From the NCBI RefSeq assembly GCF_902167145.1, contig NC_050101.1, forward strand, positions 180,168,428-180,232,427: a stretch of 64,000 bases of DNA, given 5' to 3'. Each line of letters begins with the position of its first letter. Position 1 is the first letter of the stretch. The DNA is from Zea mays. Its lineage: Eukaryota; Streptophyta; Magnoliopsida; Poales; Poaceae. The notes under the pieces were generated by a model. It was not told the origin of the DNA. It made no database searches and was given only the letters and a program-made list of their open reading frames with translations. Below, piece by piece: positions 35,087-46,868 of the stretch. A program made the translations under genes and the position numbers.

Positions 35087-35149
35087 ATGTCGACGGCCTT
35101 CGTCGACACCTTCTACAACCTCATGACCGACATCTACGAGTGGGGGTGG
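35087..35149 (+). pseudogene. Captured start of a sterol C24-methyltransferase-like gene
   Basis: ATG 35087 begins a frame containing FVDTFYNLMTDIYEWGW. This resembles the region before the SAM-binding domain of plant SMT proteins (YNL-TD-YEWGWG-SFHF). The match stops exactly where sequence reading CCCGTGCATTGTGACG begins. Only 21 codons survive, and it lies on the opposite strand to the other fragments. Confidence 0.5.
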
Positions 35150-35180
35150 GCCCGTGCATTGTGACGACATATAAAATATT
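35149..35180 (-). mobile_element. Possible decayed Helitron 3' end
   Basis: On the minus strand the sequence reads CACAATGCACGGGCCCACC, similar to the GCACGGGCACTCACCTAGT type of maize Helitron end, but no CTAG follows. It abuts the methyltransferase fragment. With the AATAATAGTATATA stretch at about 38370 it could bound a roughly 3.2 kb minus-strand Helitron. Confidence 0.25.
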
Positions 35181-35462
35181 CAGTAAAATATAATTGCACA
35201 ACATATTCAGACAAAAAATGTCACGGTGACATTCATTGATGAAACTAAGATTTACTCGAGCCAAGGCCAGATTGTGACATAGTTATGACAAAATTATGCC
35301 GAAGAATAACATAATTCAAAAAAATACAAGTAATCATTGCTCCCTCTATTTCCTTGCGAGTTGCAACTTGATGAAATTAGACCTAATTTATCAAGCTATA
35401 GGCAAGCAATGAAGAAGACATTCTCATTTAAAGTCGACTTAGCAAAAGTGCACTAAATAAAC

Positions 35463-35930
35463 CTATTGCTCCGTTTCTTTTGAAAATACTTTGATGGAAT
35501 GTTGAACAAAGGGTGTTACGTACCTCTCAATCTGCTTGCTAACACAGTGCGCTGTGTATTGGAACAATTGAAAGTTAATTCTCCCAATGTGCTCTGCAAG
35601 TGATGCCTTTTGGACCTTCTCTACTCTGCTGGTGCCTAGCAACACCAGTGTACCACACCACATGCCAACACTGGCGCCGCGAACCATCAAGCCGTCGAGC
35701 AGCAGCCAAACAGCACCAGTGAGGGCCTGAGGCGAGCCCCTGCTCTGCCCTCGTCCACAAGCAGCGAGCACCGCACGCACCTGCTCGCGTACGCACCCGC
35801 CGGTGTGCATGGGTTGTGCCGCTGCCTTGCTACCACTGCGTGAGAAGTACCCCATCGCTGCAGAGCCCGCGTTAGTGCCCTGATCGCCAACCTCGATCGC
35901 TCATCTGCTTTGCCATCACGCACAGCCTCG
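35463..35930 (-). other. Unidentified coding-like stretch
   Basis: A 130-codon open frame is GC-rich in its first half and reads VEKVQKASLAEHIGRINFQL near its end. No family is recognised. It may be a captured exon or chance. Confidence 0.2.
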
Positions 35931-36246
35931 AATGCTCGCTAGCTGCGAATATGAATGTGCTGAGAATAACATAATAGGATATGACAATGTTGAGGAGTCA
36001 ACTACACCAAATGAAAGGAAGGGATATAGATATACATAAATCGTCGTTGGAAATAAATACTTATTTGTTATGTTTTACAACCTGAATTTATTTACTATCT
36101 AGTAGAAGTTATGAAACCTAGTATATGTCCAATTTAATCAGATCAAATTAGTATTGTTAATATATAAGGATAGCTTTACCATTTGTAGCACATACCTTCA
36201 TAGTAGCACTTGCGGAGCAGGGCACTGATCAGCTGACGAGTAGTCA

Positions 36247-36514
36247 TCATTCTCCACCAGCAAGACTCTTGGGGTCTTCACGGGTAGGAACATCTCCCAG
36301 TGAATGCTTTGTCTTGTTGCTCATGCTCATCGACCTGTTGCATGCCATGTGGTGCACTGTGCCCGTTGACCAAGTCCTCTTCCTTTTCCCTCCATTCATT
36401 TGCATCAGCTCCAGCCACATGGTGGTCATTCTCTAAGGTGGCATTCCGTATACCTAACACATTCTTGCGAGAAAACCCGTTTGTGCCAGCTTGGCAAGTG
36501 CTACTCATTAACCT
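36247..36514 (-). pseudogene. Unidentified captured exon
   Basis: The open frame contains FSRKNVLGIRNATLENDHHV and ADANEWREKEEDLVNGHSAP, a hydrophilic protein-like composition. A CT-rich tract and an AG precede it on the minus strand. It probably belongs with the exon at 36950-37039. Family unknown. Confidence 0.35.
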
Positions 36515-36949
36515 GATTCAAAGAGAGAGAGAGCATTGTCATGGTTTGTGCTACTACAGGAAGCTCAAAGATGGTGGAGCACATCCTATGTCAGCATAAA
36601 TAATGCATACGTTGAATACAACTACAAATCAGCAGGGAAAACATACAGGAATCAAACACAAATCTGTCATGAGCACAACATATGCTCAGAAATAAGCTAG
36701 TTCATTCTTCAGTATTGGTCAGGGTCAGAGAACACTACTTGCAGCCTAACACAGAAAACCAACACCAGAGATTTGAAGCAGTATGAAAACAAAGGATTTG
36801 GTATGAGTTGAGAATGGAAGTCAGAAACCACCGTCTCCCTTCAAATTCACATTAATTCGCAATCCGAGCTAAATATAGAACGGATAGATAATTAAACCTT
36901 GTCGGAGCAAAAAAATTATAAGGAAAAATCTGTGAAACAAACAGCGCAC

Positions 36950-37039
36950 CTCCAACTTGCCTTCCCTCAAGGTAACATCAACACCTCCGAACGGGTCCAC
37001 TCTTGGAACAGACTTCTCGAGATCCATTGGAGGAGAACT
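36950..37039 (-). pseudogene. Unidentified 30-codon symmetrical exon
   Basis: It encodes SSPPMDLEKSVPRVDPFGGV followed by DVTLREGKLE. It has an acceptor (GTGGCAG) and a donor (GAG before GTGCGC), and is exactly 90 bases long. It looks like a real plant exon in a minus-strand gene fragment. Family not recognised. Confidence 0.4.
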
Positions 37040-37839
37040 CTGCCACATGAAAAAACAAAAAATAGCTAAATGGTAGCATAGTCCTGACCCACATTGCCTA
37101 GAACATAATGCAGTGTCAAGGATTAGTGGGCCTGAGCATCAAACTTATTCTGAATCAAAACTATTAATTAAAAGCATCAAGAGAAGCTCGAGATGCCAGA
37201 AAGTTTTACAAATATATGTAACAATGTAGGCACAAAGAAGATAAGTCATGCCCAATATATTATTTATGTAATAATAAAAAATGAAACTCTACCAGCAAAT
37301 GAAACACAAGCTTTTTTCTTCCTTCCAGGTGAGATTACTGAAAGGATTCAATGTCTATATGCATTCCATATTCAGCAACTTTCATATAAAGATTCCACAA
37401 GATTACACTGAATGTTAGCAGTGTGCACGGTCTGACATTTCACTTTTAATTGAGTGACTGGTCGTCTATGCATGGCTTCCTTGGTCATATTACTTTGTAC
37501 TCTTCTTCTTTAATGAAATGAAATGGCACTAACTCTCGTGCATCGTTCGAGAAGGAAAAAAGTGACTAGTTTTCCCAGCTGACTGCACATATACATTGGC
37601 TGAACCTGGGACAGCAGAAAATGGATTGAGTACGTAAGCCTTTTGGCTTCCTGGAAACAGTTGAACTGAAAGAGAGATTGATTATGGCTATTGCATGACC
37701 TGGAGATTGACTCCTTTGAATAATTATACCTCGAAGTATTCATGTCTCTAGATTAGCCCAGCAAAGGATGGTAAGCCTATTTTGATGAGATGATTGATGC
37801 TAAGACAAAAGATAGATTTGTCTTGTCATCGGATTTGTC

Positions 37840-38290
37840 TTGTCGACGGCGGGCGCGATCCCTGCACTGCCTGCCCGGACGGAGAATGATGCTGCGCCGC
37901 CACCAGGGCTAGGGCTCGGGGCTGGTGCCGCCATGGCCGGGTCTCCCGCACCCGCGCCATGGCCGGGGACGCCGCGCCAGCCGCGGGCGACCACGCCCGT
38001 GCCGCCGTGGAGCCGCACCGTCCGTGCCTGCGCACCCACGCGCCAGGGCCGCCGCGGATGCGCCCATGCCGTTGCGGGGGTTGGCCGGAGCTGGCCGCCT
38101 TGGCCTAGGCAGACGCGAAACAGGGCGGGGGCAGCCAGGATGGATCTGCATCGAGATCTCGAGGGGCAGTCGTGGTTGGTGGAAAGAAGTTGGAGCTTGC
38201 GAGACCGCGGGACGGCTGCGAGATGTGGGCTGGTGGTGGAAGGTAGGGTGGGAGAGGCCGTGTGGGGTTGGTGGGTAGGATCGGACGACT
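37840..38290. other. GC-rich island without identifiable gene
   Basis: The sequence is highly GC-rich and has long open frames in several phases on both strands, as any such sequence would. It resembles the 5' untranslated or first-exon region of a grass gene. No domain is recognisable. Confidence 0.3.
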
Positions 38291-38385
38291 AAGATCGCAG
38301 AACGGTAGAACGGACGGTTGAGGTTGCAGAATGGCAGAACGGCAGGCTACCCTTACGGTCTTAATAATAGTATATAAAATAATAT

Positions 38386-38460
38386 TTAGTATATATATAA
38401 TCAGATTTAGTATATATATAATTGGATTTTTAGTATATATATAATCGGATTTTCAGAATA
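38386..38460. repeat. Three AT-rich tandem repeats
   Basis: Three copies of about 24 bases are built on TTAGTATATATATAAT followed by (c/t)(a/g)GATTTT. They lie next to the possible Helitron 5' end at about 38370. Confidence 0.7.
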
Positions 38461-38906
38461 TTTTAGTTTCCGCAAATACTAAATTTTAGGGATTAAAATA
38501 ATATCAGAAAATTTGAAATTCATATTTGGTACCCGAAAAATGTTTCGAAGGTTCTAAAAATTATTGGAAACATCCTCGAGTTAAATAGAAATGTTTTGAA
38601 AACTTTTTGCAGTCATAAACACAACACTATACAATGGTATGAATGCAACAATCAAAGCTTCTCTAGAGTTTTATTTTTTACTAAGCTTAACAACTACATG
38701 TATACAAAATAACTCTCCATCATTCAGGATAAACAATAAAAAAAGAGAAAGAAGAGGGTAACACCTGAATTTTGAGTATAGAGGAAACAAATAAATTTTA
38801 TACCCAAAATTTAGGGAGTTACATATGTTACACCTCCATAAAATTTCATGAATTTCTTAGGCTATTTGTATATTATTACTTTCTTTTTGCAGAAAATCAT
38901 CAAAAC
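38461..38906. other. Gene-free flank of the cinful-like insertion
   Basis: AT-rich sequence with no gene. The last five bases, AAAAC, are the predicted target duplication of the element starting at 38907. Confidence 0.45.
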
Positions 38907-39512
38907 TGTTGGGGGTCTGCTTCGTAGCCGAAGGTCGTGTAAGAAGAAACACCTTCGGAAGATCAGCACAGAAATAACGCCGAAGCTACCTTCCAGGCAA
39001 CTTCGGCATAACGACATGCCTTACGATGAAGGGTTGCACCGACTTAAAGATGAAAAGACAGATTGACCCATGATAGTTTGTGTCATGATTGTAATCGATT
39101 GTAAAGGGTATAAATGTAATTTCACACAGACTGTGCCATGTGCCTATAAATAGATGAACAGTACCCCGTACTGTTCAGGCTGACTTGTACTTGCTTGTGC
39201 GTCACGCTTGTACTTCTACCTTCTGTCAAGCCAAAGGTACAAATGTAATTCAATATTGTTTCTGTTTTTCCATGATAATGTAATGAAGATGAATCAATAA
39301 TGTTATATGATTGTTCATGTTGTCTCTTATATTTCACATGCTTCTTCCTTTTAACATATACCGCGATGATGAAGGTATCTCCTTCATGACCTTCGTCTGA
39401 AGATCATTATATCCTAAAGGAAATAATGCTTCAAAGGACGAAGGGCATTAACCTTTAATATTTTGTGTTGCCTTGTTCTTAATTCATAGCATTTGAGAAC
39501 AAGTCCCCAACA
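38907..39512 (+). repeat. 5' LTR of the cinful-like element (606 bp)
   Basis: It runs from TGTTGGGGG to CCCCAACA. It shares end sequences, the TATA/palindrome block and the GTTGCCTTGTTCTTAA stretch with the zeon-like LTRs, but is otherwise diverged. Confidence 0.88.
39145..39176 (+). promoter_or_regulatory. LTR promoter: TATA box plus palindrome
   Basis: TATAAATA at 39145 is followed by GAACAGTAC, a CCC spacer and GTACTGTTC. The nine-base arms are identical to those in the zeon-like LTRs although the spacer differs. Confidence 0.6.
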
Positions 39513-39513
39513 T

Positions 39514-39520
39514 TGGCGCC
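39514..39520 (+). other. Primer-binding site TGGCGCC
   Basis: It stands one base after the LTR end, in the same position as in the zeon-like copies. A gag-like ATG (MASFNNQAN) follows at 39555 and is cut by the CACTA element. Confidence 0.6.
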
Positions 39521-39597
39521 CACCTTTGGTGAACTCACTTCCACTTTTGAGCTGATGGCTTCGTTCAACAACCAAGCCAACACTACAGGAATCCTAA

Positions 39598-39755
39598 TGA
39601 TTCCCGTTGGCCAGGGAAAAAGCCGACGGGGATAACGTAACTCCCGTCAGCTACACAGTAGCCGACGTGAATAACTTAACGCCCGTCGGCCAGAGAGTAG
39701 GCCGACGGGGATTACTTAACTCCCGTCGGCCAGAGCGCAGGCCGACGGGGATTAG
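39598..39755 (+). repeat. CACTA left subterminal repeats
   Basis: CCCGTCGGC and GCCGACGGGG units occur in alternating orientation with ACTT/ATTA spacers. In this superfamily such repeats bind the TnpA-type protein. Confidence 0.75.
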
Positions 39756-40693
39756 GCTTTTATGAGCGCGGGTTCACCCGCGCGGGCTCATTTCTCTGTC
39801 TTTCCTTCCTAGCCGCCGCCGCCTCCTGCCCTATTCGTCGCCGCCTCTAACCGCCGCCGCGCCGCCGCCCCTCCCCGCCGGCGTGCCTTCCCGGCCGAGC
39901 CCGACCGTCCACGCCGCGCACCCGGCCGCCCCGGCGCCGCCCGTCCGCCGCCCGTCCGCTCGCGGCGCCGCGAGCCCAGCCGCCCCACCGCCGCGAGCCC
40001 GGTCGCCCGTCCCCGCCGCGCGCCCGCCCGTCCGTCGCCGCCGTGCCCGCCCTCGCTCGTCTCCGCCGTGCCCCACACCGCCCACATCGCCGCCGGGCCT
40101 CCCATCGCGCTCAAAAACGCCGCCGCCGCCTCTCGGAGCGTCGTCGCTGCCTCCTCGAGCGTCGCCGTCGCGCCCAAGTGCCGCCTCCGCCCCCGACCGC
40201 ATCTCCAACCAACTACGACACCCACGTGAGTTAATTATGTGTGTACATGTTAATGCATTGGATTGTGAATGTTAATTATGTGTGTACATGTTTATTTTCG
40301 TCGGTTTTTTATGGCCAACGGGAGTTAACTTTCATATGATTAGTATTAATTTAATAACACATGTGATTAGAGTGTGATTATAGTTAATTTAATATCACAT
40401 GTGTGGCTTCATGTTAGGTAATTATTAATTGTATTCTTATAGTAGATTTAACTTATACTATTGAATTGTTAAATTTTATGTTATTTATTGATTAGATTTA
40501 ACTTATAATATTAGGATGTATGAAGGTTTCGATATTGATTAATTTGATGTTATTTATGTGTATATATAATTATTTATGTATATATATAGTTTTACTACTT
40601 ACCTATAGATGTATATATGTATGTATATATATGTGTGACGTGTAGAAACGTGATTGTCTCACACACACTCTTTACTCGTACACAGCCGCAATA
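39756..40693. other. CACTA 5' leader region
   Basis: A very GC-rich block of CCG repeats (39800-40230) is followed by AT-rich sequence up to the TnpD start. Long open frames in the block are compositional. It may be an untranslated exon and intron. Confidence 0.4.
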
Positions 40694-43600
40694 ATGGGTG
40701 ATAGACGTGATTGGGTGTATGAAGGTTTCAAGAAGGGTGGGTGTCACACTAATGAATGGTTTGCCAAGACGCAAATATTTCTGGACCATGCAACAGCTTT
40801 GTCACAAATAGATAATATTAGGTGTCCATGCAATAAATGTAGAAATATGACGAGCCACACCAAGAGGCAGGTCACACTACACCTGTGCTTGCATGGTTTC
40901 GTGCCAGGCTATAAGGTCTGGTATCTCCATGGTGAAGATGCTGAACGAGCAGCAGAAGTAGAAGTTGATGACGGTGAAGATGATGTTGATAGGATGGACC
41001 AGATGCTTGAGGATCTGCAGCCTGAACTGGCACCAGATCATCATGATTCACCTACACCCGAGGTTCAGAAGTTCTTTGACCTACTCAAAACGTCAGAAGA
41101 GCCTCTTCACGAGCACACTGACGTGACCGTCCTCGAATTCGTGACCCGACTGATGTCAATCAAGTCAAAATTTGCATTTTCAATTAATTGTTACAAGGAG
41201 CTTGTGGATTTGATTAGCGAAGTTCTTCCTACGGGTCACAAGATGCCCAAAGACATGTACCAGTCCAAAAAATTGCTTGAAGGTCTTGGTATGGAGTATG
41301 AGAAGATTGATGTTTGCCAAGACAACTGTATGCTTTTTTTGGAAGGAACATGGTAGAGAACAAAAATGCTTAAAATGTGGGAAGTCAAGGTACGTGGAGC
41401 TTGTAAATGAAGATGGGGAGAAGGTGGTGACAAAGGTTGCACATAAACAGCTTCGGTACATGCCTCTCACTCCTAGAGTGAAACGTTTGTTTCTCTCGAG
41501 GAAGACCGCTATGCACATGAGGTGGCATAAAGATTGTACGGACAAACAAGATGGGTTAATGGTGCACCCGTCAGATGGTGATGCATGGAAGGCTCTTGAC
41601 AAATTTGATCCAGATTTTGCCAGTGATGCAAGAAACGTTCGTATCAGCTTGGCAACTGATGGTTTCACGCCGTTCAATATGACCGCTGCGTCGTATTCAT
41701 GTTGGCCTGTCATTGCCATATCGTACAACCTTCCACCTGCTCTTTGCATGAAATATGAGTTTATTTTCCTATGTCTTGTTATACCTGGGCCTGAGCATCC
41801 TGGCGTACGCCTCAATGTGATGCTTCAACCACTGATTGAAGAGTTAAAGAAGCTATGGCAAGGTGTGGAAGCCTATGACTGCTTCAAGAAGCAGAAATTC
41901 AATCTTCGTGTTGCATATCTGTTCTCGGTTCATGATTTTATGGCGTATGGTATTTTCTCTGGATGGAGCGTGCATGGTTGATTGACGTGTCCTTATTGTG
42001 CTAAAGATACAGATTGTTTTCGTCTTAGTGCTGGTGGCAAGATATGTTACTTTGATTGCCATAGATGTTTTCTACCTTCAATCACCCCTTCAGAAGGCAT
42101 GACTTCCACATAATTATGGAGAGGCTCATGCCTGTAATGTTTCGTGGGTACATTTCCGAAGCTGTGTGGAAAACGTTAGCTGAAGTTAGTTATTTCTATA
42201 GACAGTTGTGTGCTAAAGAAATCAGAAGAGATGTGATGGAACAGCTGGAGAAAGAGGCACCGGTGCTTTTGTGCAAATTGGAAAAATATTTCCACCGGGT
42301 TTCTTCAATCCTATGCAGCATCTCTTTATACATCTTCCATATGAGGCTAAGGTCGGTGGTCCTGTTCAGTATAGGTGGATGTTTCATATAGAAAGAGCAT
42401 TAAAGACGCTTAGAGCAATGGTGGGCAATAAGGCAAGAGTTGAACGATGTATTGCGGAACAATTTAAACTAAAGGAGGTAGCACACTTCACAAGTTGTTA
42501 GTTTGCAGAAGAACATAATGTATTTGCTCGAAAGAAAAGGTACCATGATGATGAACGAGAGATGCCTCCGTGTAGTGATCTTTCGATTTTTCAGACAAAC
42601 GGCAAAGTCGTTGGTCCACCCAAGACATATCACCTCAGTATGGAAGAACGGAAGTCTGCTTTACTGTACATGTTCACGAATATGCCTGAGGTGGAGAAAT
42701 ACTTTGTGTAAGACTTATTTTCTTAAACTGTTCATATGTGAATTAGTTTATGTTATCAAATATCTCATGTCATACAATAATATTTGACAGCGAGTTTGAT
42801 GAACAAAACATGAGGTGTCTCGGTAGGCCAACAGCGAGAGACATAGACAAATTGCGACGCGATGGTATGCATGGGCGACCTAATTTCATTATGTGGCTTC
42901 GGGGCCGTGTAAGTCTTAATTATGTGGCTCCGACAGCTAATTTCAGTTAACTAATATTACAGAATTTGCTAATACTTTGTGGCATAATTGACAGCTTGGG
43001 GAGGAAATGAATTTGAATGATGACTTACGTCAGTTATCTATTGGAAGCGTAACCGCCAAAAGCTATGGACGTTACGACGTCAATGGATATCGCTTTTGTT
43101 CAAGCATTTTCGAATCAAGTCATCCTATGGCCGCCACTCAAAATGGTGGAGTCGTTACTAGGGCAACCGACATGGAGGACACGAAGCCTGCTATTACAGG
43201 AAAATCAAAAATATAATCGAGATTACATTTGCTGGAAATAAGCCTTTAGCGCTAGTTTTCTTTGAGTGTAAATGGTATGACCCGAAGTATTATAGGACCA
43301 AATTTGGGATGACACAGATCCAACCTGAAAAATTGCTTCAAGGACACGACACGTATATCCTTGCCCATCAAGCAGACCAAGTTTATTTCTCGACATATCC
43401 ATGCAAAAAGTTGTCTAAATGGAGGGTTGTGTACAATGTAAATCCCCGCGAACGCCTATACACTCCTGGTGAGGACGAATATCAAATTGGTCACCTTGAG
43501 CAGGTTGATGAGGTGTTTCAAGAAGAAGAGTTGCCAACTAGTTTTCATATTGATCCTACACCGGCATTAGATTCACTAGTTGCAGACGTTAACGACTTAA

Positions 43601-43701
43601 CTTTTCCCGAGAAAAGGAGAAGACAACCTGTTAGGAGAAAAGTTACATGGCGACCTCTGCATAGAAGAGAACAAATAGATCCTGATTTGGATGATATTTA
43701 A
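40694..43701 (+). pseudogene. TnpD-like CACTA transposase
   Basis: The domain order fits plant CACTA transposases. The N-terminal transposase-associated domain comes first (MGDRRDWVYEGFKKGGCHTN, then CPCNKCRN). The Transposase_21 core follows (LSLATDGFTPFN-like and PPALCMKYEFIFL, about 41380-42000). A DUF4218-like region is at 42120-42500, and a DUF4216-like region with FFECKWYDP is at about 43000-43470, ending RREQIDPDLDDI. Breaks include an extra T in a T-run near 41335, a TGA at about 41979, a frame change near 42075, others near 42290 and 43195, and probable introns at 42710-42790 and 42910-42990. It cannot give an intact protein. Confidence 0.85.
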
Positions 43702-43794
43702 CAAGTAAAGTTGTTTGTTATTTCATTTGTTTATATTTTAAGTATTATGTCATTTTTGATGCACTAATGAATAATTTCTTATTTTTTATGCAGG

Positions 43795-46227
43795 ATGCCG
43801 CCAAAATCAAAGAAGTCAGTGAAGGGGCTGTTCAAGGGCCTGGGCCTTTTTCAGGGTAGTTCTTCGAGCAGCAGCAGACGTCGAGAGCTGTTGAGCGTGG
43901 TACATGGAGATGAGGTAACATATCTTGTACAAATAAATTTGTTTACATATTTACAAATAAATCTTAAGTTGTATGTACCAGGATGAGCAGCACACTGAGG
44001 AGCAGCACATTGAGGAGGAGCAGCACAATGAGGCTGAGTAGCACAATGAGGAGGTGGAGCACAATGAGGAGGTGGAGCACGTGACATGGGACCAGGCCGC
44101 ACAGCATCACCAGCCATGGGACCAGTGGGACCACCAGAGAGAGCAGCAACATGCGTGGGACCAGTGGGGCCAACAGGGCGAACCGGCTGACAACCCGATG
44201 GATGATGGCTCGGGAGGCTCTTCAGCGACATGCACACGTCACTCAAGAAAAAGCCACTCAGTAAAGCCTCATCACGCGATAGAGCGAGAGGCTGATAGGA
44301 CTTTAATCATGCCACATGGAGATCGGTGAGTGTAATATATTAACTTATCTCATATAACTATTATGTGTATTGTTAATGTTTTTGTGTAATGCAGGAATTG
44401 GGAGGACCTGTCCTTTGACGGCAAGGGACACCACACTCAGGTTAACCTTACGTTGGGTTCTCTTTGCCGCCTTCACTACCCTGGTATAGTGAAGGTGTCA
44501 AACGGTGATACCGAGGATGAGGTGCTCGTCAGTACCTGGGACGAGTACAAGTTTAAAAAGGAACGAAACCACACCGACAGATAGGGACTTGTGCGTAATG
44601 ACTTTTGGGTATGAATTCTTTATTATTTTTGTTATGTTTCTTAATATTGTAAATCTATGACTTATACCATTGTATTTGTATTCTTTATGTTGTAGCTTCG
44701 ATATCGGTTGCCTGACGGAGAGGATTACATGGGGCACGCTGAACGTGTCTTCCAAAACAATGCAAAGAAGCTGGTGAAGGATGCCATATACTATGCGAGA
44801 ATTCAGGCTACAAACCTGTATTTTCAAAAGCATCCAGAAGAAGCAGGCCCCTTGAATAAAAAGGAAGGGTCCTCAAAGATATATTTGACTGAGGATCAAT
44901 ATCGTGAGGTTAGTATTCAATTTGTTTTACCCTTTATATTTATTGTTGTGATTGATAATATGTAACATTGTGTGTGTGCAGCTGATGGTTCCATGGATGG
45001 CGCCCATGCCTGATGCGTACTATGCTTGGTGTCGATATTGGGCTTCCGAAGGCTTCCAGAAAGCGTCAGCGCATTACAGACAATGTCGAGGAACCAATCC
45101 TAACCACAAGTTTGGCGGTGACGACATGATACGAAAAGCTAAAAGAATGGTAAGTTTGATCTATCTATGTCGATCAGCAAATAATACGATTGCTTATGAA
45201 TGTTTTTTGTTTATACAAGAAGCTACGAGTGGCCAAAAGCCTAGTGACATTGAGGTCTACCAGGAGGGTCACAAAGGACCAGACCCGAACAACCCTGACC
45301 AGCTCTGCAGCAAGACAGCCACGGATCGCTTGGTGAGTTTTGGCTCAAAAGTTCAAACGTTCAAAGTATATAAATTCCTACATTTGTAAGGTTGTGAATG
45401 ATGTATAGGCGGCATATGGGGAGGAGATGGTTCGTCACCATGGCCCTGACTTTGACTGGCGCCATGAACCGGTGGATCCCTCGGTGGTGTACGCAAGTGG
45501 TGGTGGCAAAGCGCATGGATGGTAAGCTCTAACTTATGAAATTATATGGTTGACACTAAATTGATTATACAGTAATCACATTTTTTGAATAACTTATAGA
45601 TACGCACTCTTCAACGGATTCATTGACTTGTCGTCGGTGAGATCTCAAAGGACGGGTTCATCTTCCCGTAGCTCATGCTCTCGTCAACCGAACGAGCAGG
45701 AGTTGGAGATTATGAGGATGCGTGAAGAGATGAGACAACAACGCGAATTTATGGAGGCTTGCAATGCACATAACCAAGCGATGTGTCAAGTGAGTACACA
45801 TAATCCGAACTCTAAATTATTATATTTCAATACAACATCTTCGGTAGTAACACATATGTGTTTAACAGTTAATGCAGCAACAGGGCATGACATCAAATTT
45901 TCCACCGCCACCACAATGGAGCCAATTTGCAAACACACCAGTTCCACCACCACAGTTCACCACCCCTCCGACACATATACCTGCACCTGGAGATAGGGTA
46001 CGTTTGATAACTCTCCATTAATTTATATACTTGTATACTTTTTTGATATTTGCATTTAATATGATGATATTTGCTAACTTGCATAGGTTACGCCCGAAGC
46101 GGGTGGTAGTGGGTCTGATCCCGCAGCAGGGACTGGATTTGTTGACTCGCTCTTCGCGTTCCCTCCTCCTGGTGGTGGTGGCGACAGCGGTCAAAGCTCT
46201 AACCACCCAAGTGGTGGTTATCTCTAA
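43795..46227 (+). pseudogene. TnpA-like CACTA gene (Ptta/En/Spm-type protein)
   Basis: This is a multi-exon gene from ATG 43795 (MPPKSKKSVKGLFKGLG). Introns with GT-AG ends lie at 43915-43981, 44326-44394, about 44610-44695, 44909-44981 and further on. Exon 2 holds repeated EEQH/HNEEVE units. The conserved core MVPWMAPMPDAYYAWCRYWA with HKFGGDDMIRKAKRM matches the plant transposase (Ptta/En/Spm) domain. The end is Gln/Pro-rich and closes with HPSGGYL. Stops at about 44038 and 44582 break it. In En/Spm the TnpA-type protein binds the subterminal repeats. Confidence 0.75.
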
Positions 46228-46499
46228 ACACTTGAACGTGTTTCTTAACTCGTGGACTCTTGGTCGTACTTGAACATATGTCGTACTTATATTTCAATAC
46301 TATGTCGTACTCGTTGACTCGATGTGGTGGTTGAACTTATATTTGAAATGTTGGTGGATGTTATGTTTGTAATGCGTGATTTTATTATGAATGCATGTGT
46401 TTGTAATGTGGCTGTTATCTGTGATTTATGTTATGTGTGATATATGTTATGTGTGCAAAAATAGTGTCCTAATATAGTGCTGTTTTTGTAGCAGTATAG

Positions 46500-46868
46500 G
46501 GTAATTCTCGTCGGCCCAGTTAATTCCCGTCGGCTATGGTCGAACCGACGGGAATTAACTAATAACTCTCGTCGGCCCAGTTAATTCCCGTCGGCCTAGG
46601 GAACCGACAGGAATTAACTAATAACTCCCGTCGGCCTGGGGAACCGACGGGAATTAACTAATAACTCCCGTCGGCCTGGGGAACCGACGGGAATTAATTA
46701 ATAACTCCTGTCGGCTAGTTAGTGGCTGACGGGGGTAAACTTATCCCCGACAAGGGACGACTAGCGGCTGAAAACCGACGGGAATAAGCCCTAAACCGAC
46801 GGGAATTAAGTAATTCCCGTCGGTTTATGCTTATTCCCGTCGGTTTCTGGCCGACGGGAATTAAGTGA
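46500..46868 (+). repeat. CACTA right subterminal repeats
   Basis: At least ten CCCGTCGG or CCGACGGG words occur in paired orientation. A 43-base unit (AATTAACTAATAACTCCCGT and following) is repeated three to four times at 46555-46700. Confidence 0.8.

Noticed and set aside
37840..38290. 150-codon Pro/Ala-rich frame in a GC island
   Set aside because: Open frames exist in several phases on both strands and no domain is visible. Kept only as a GC-rich region.
39883..40275. Pro/Ala/Arg-rich open frames on both strands at the CACTA 5' end
   Set aside because: These are products of CCG-repeat composition. There is no domain and many overlapping frames exist.
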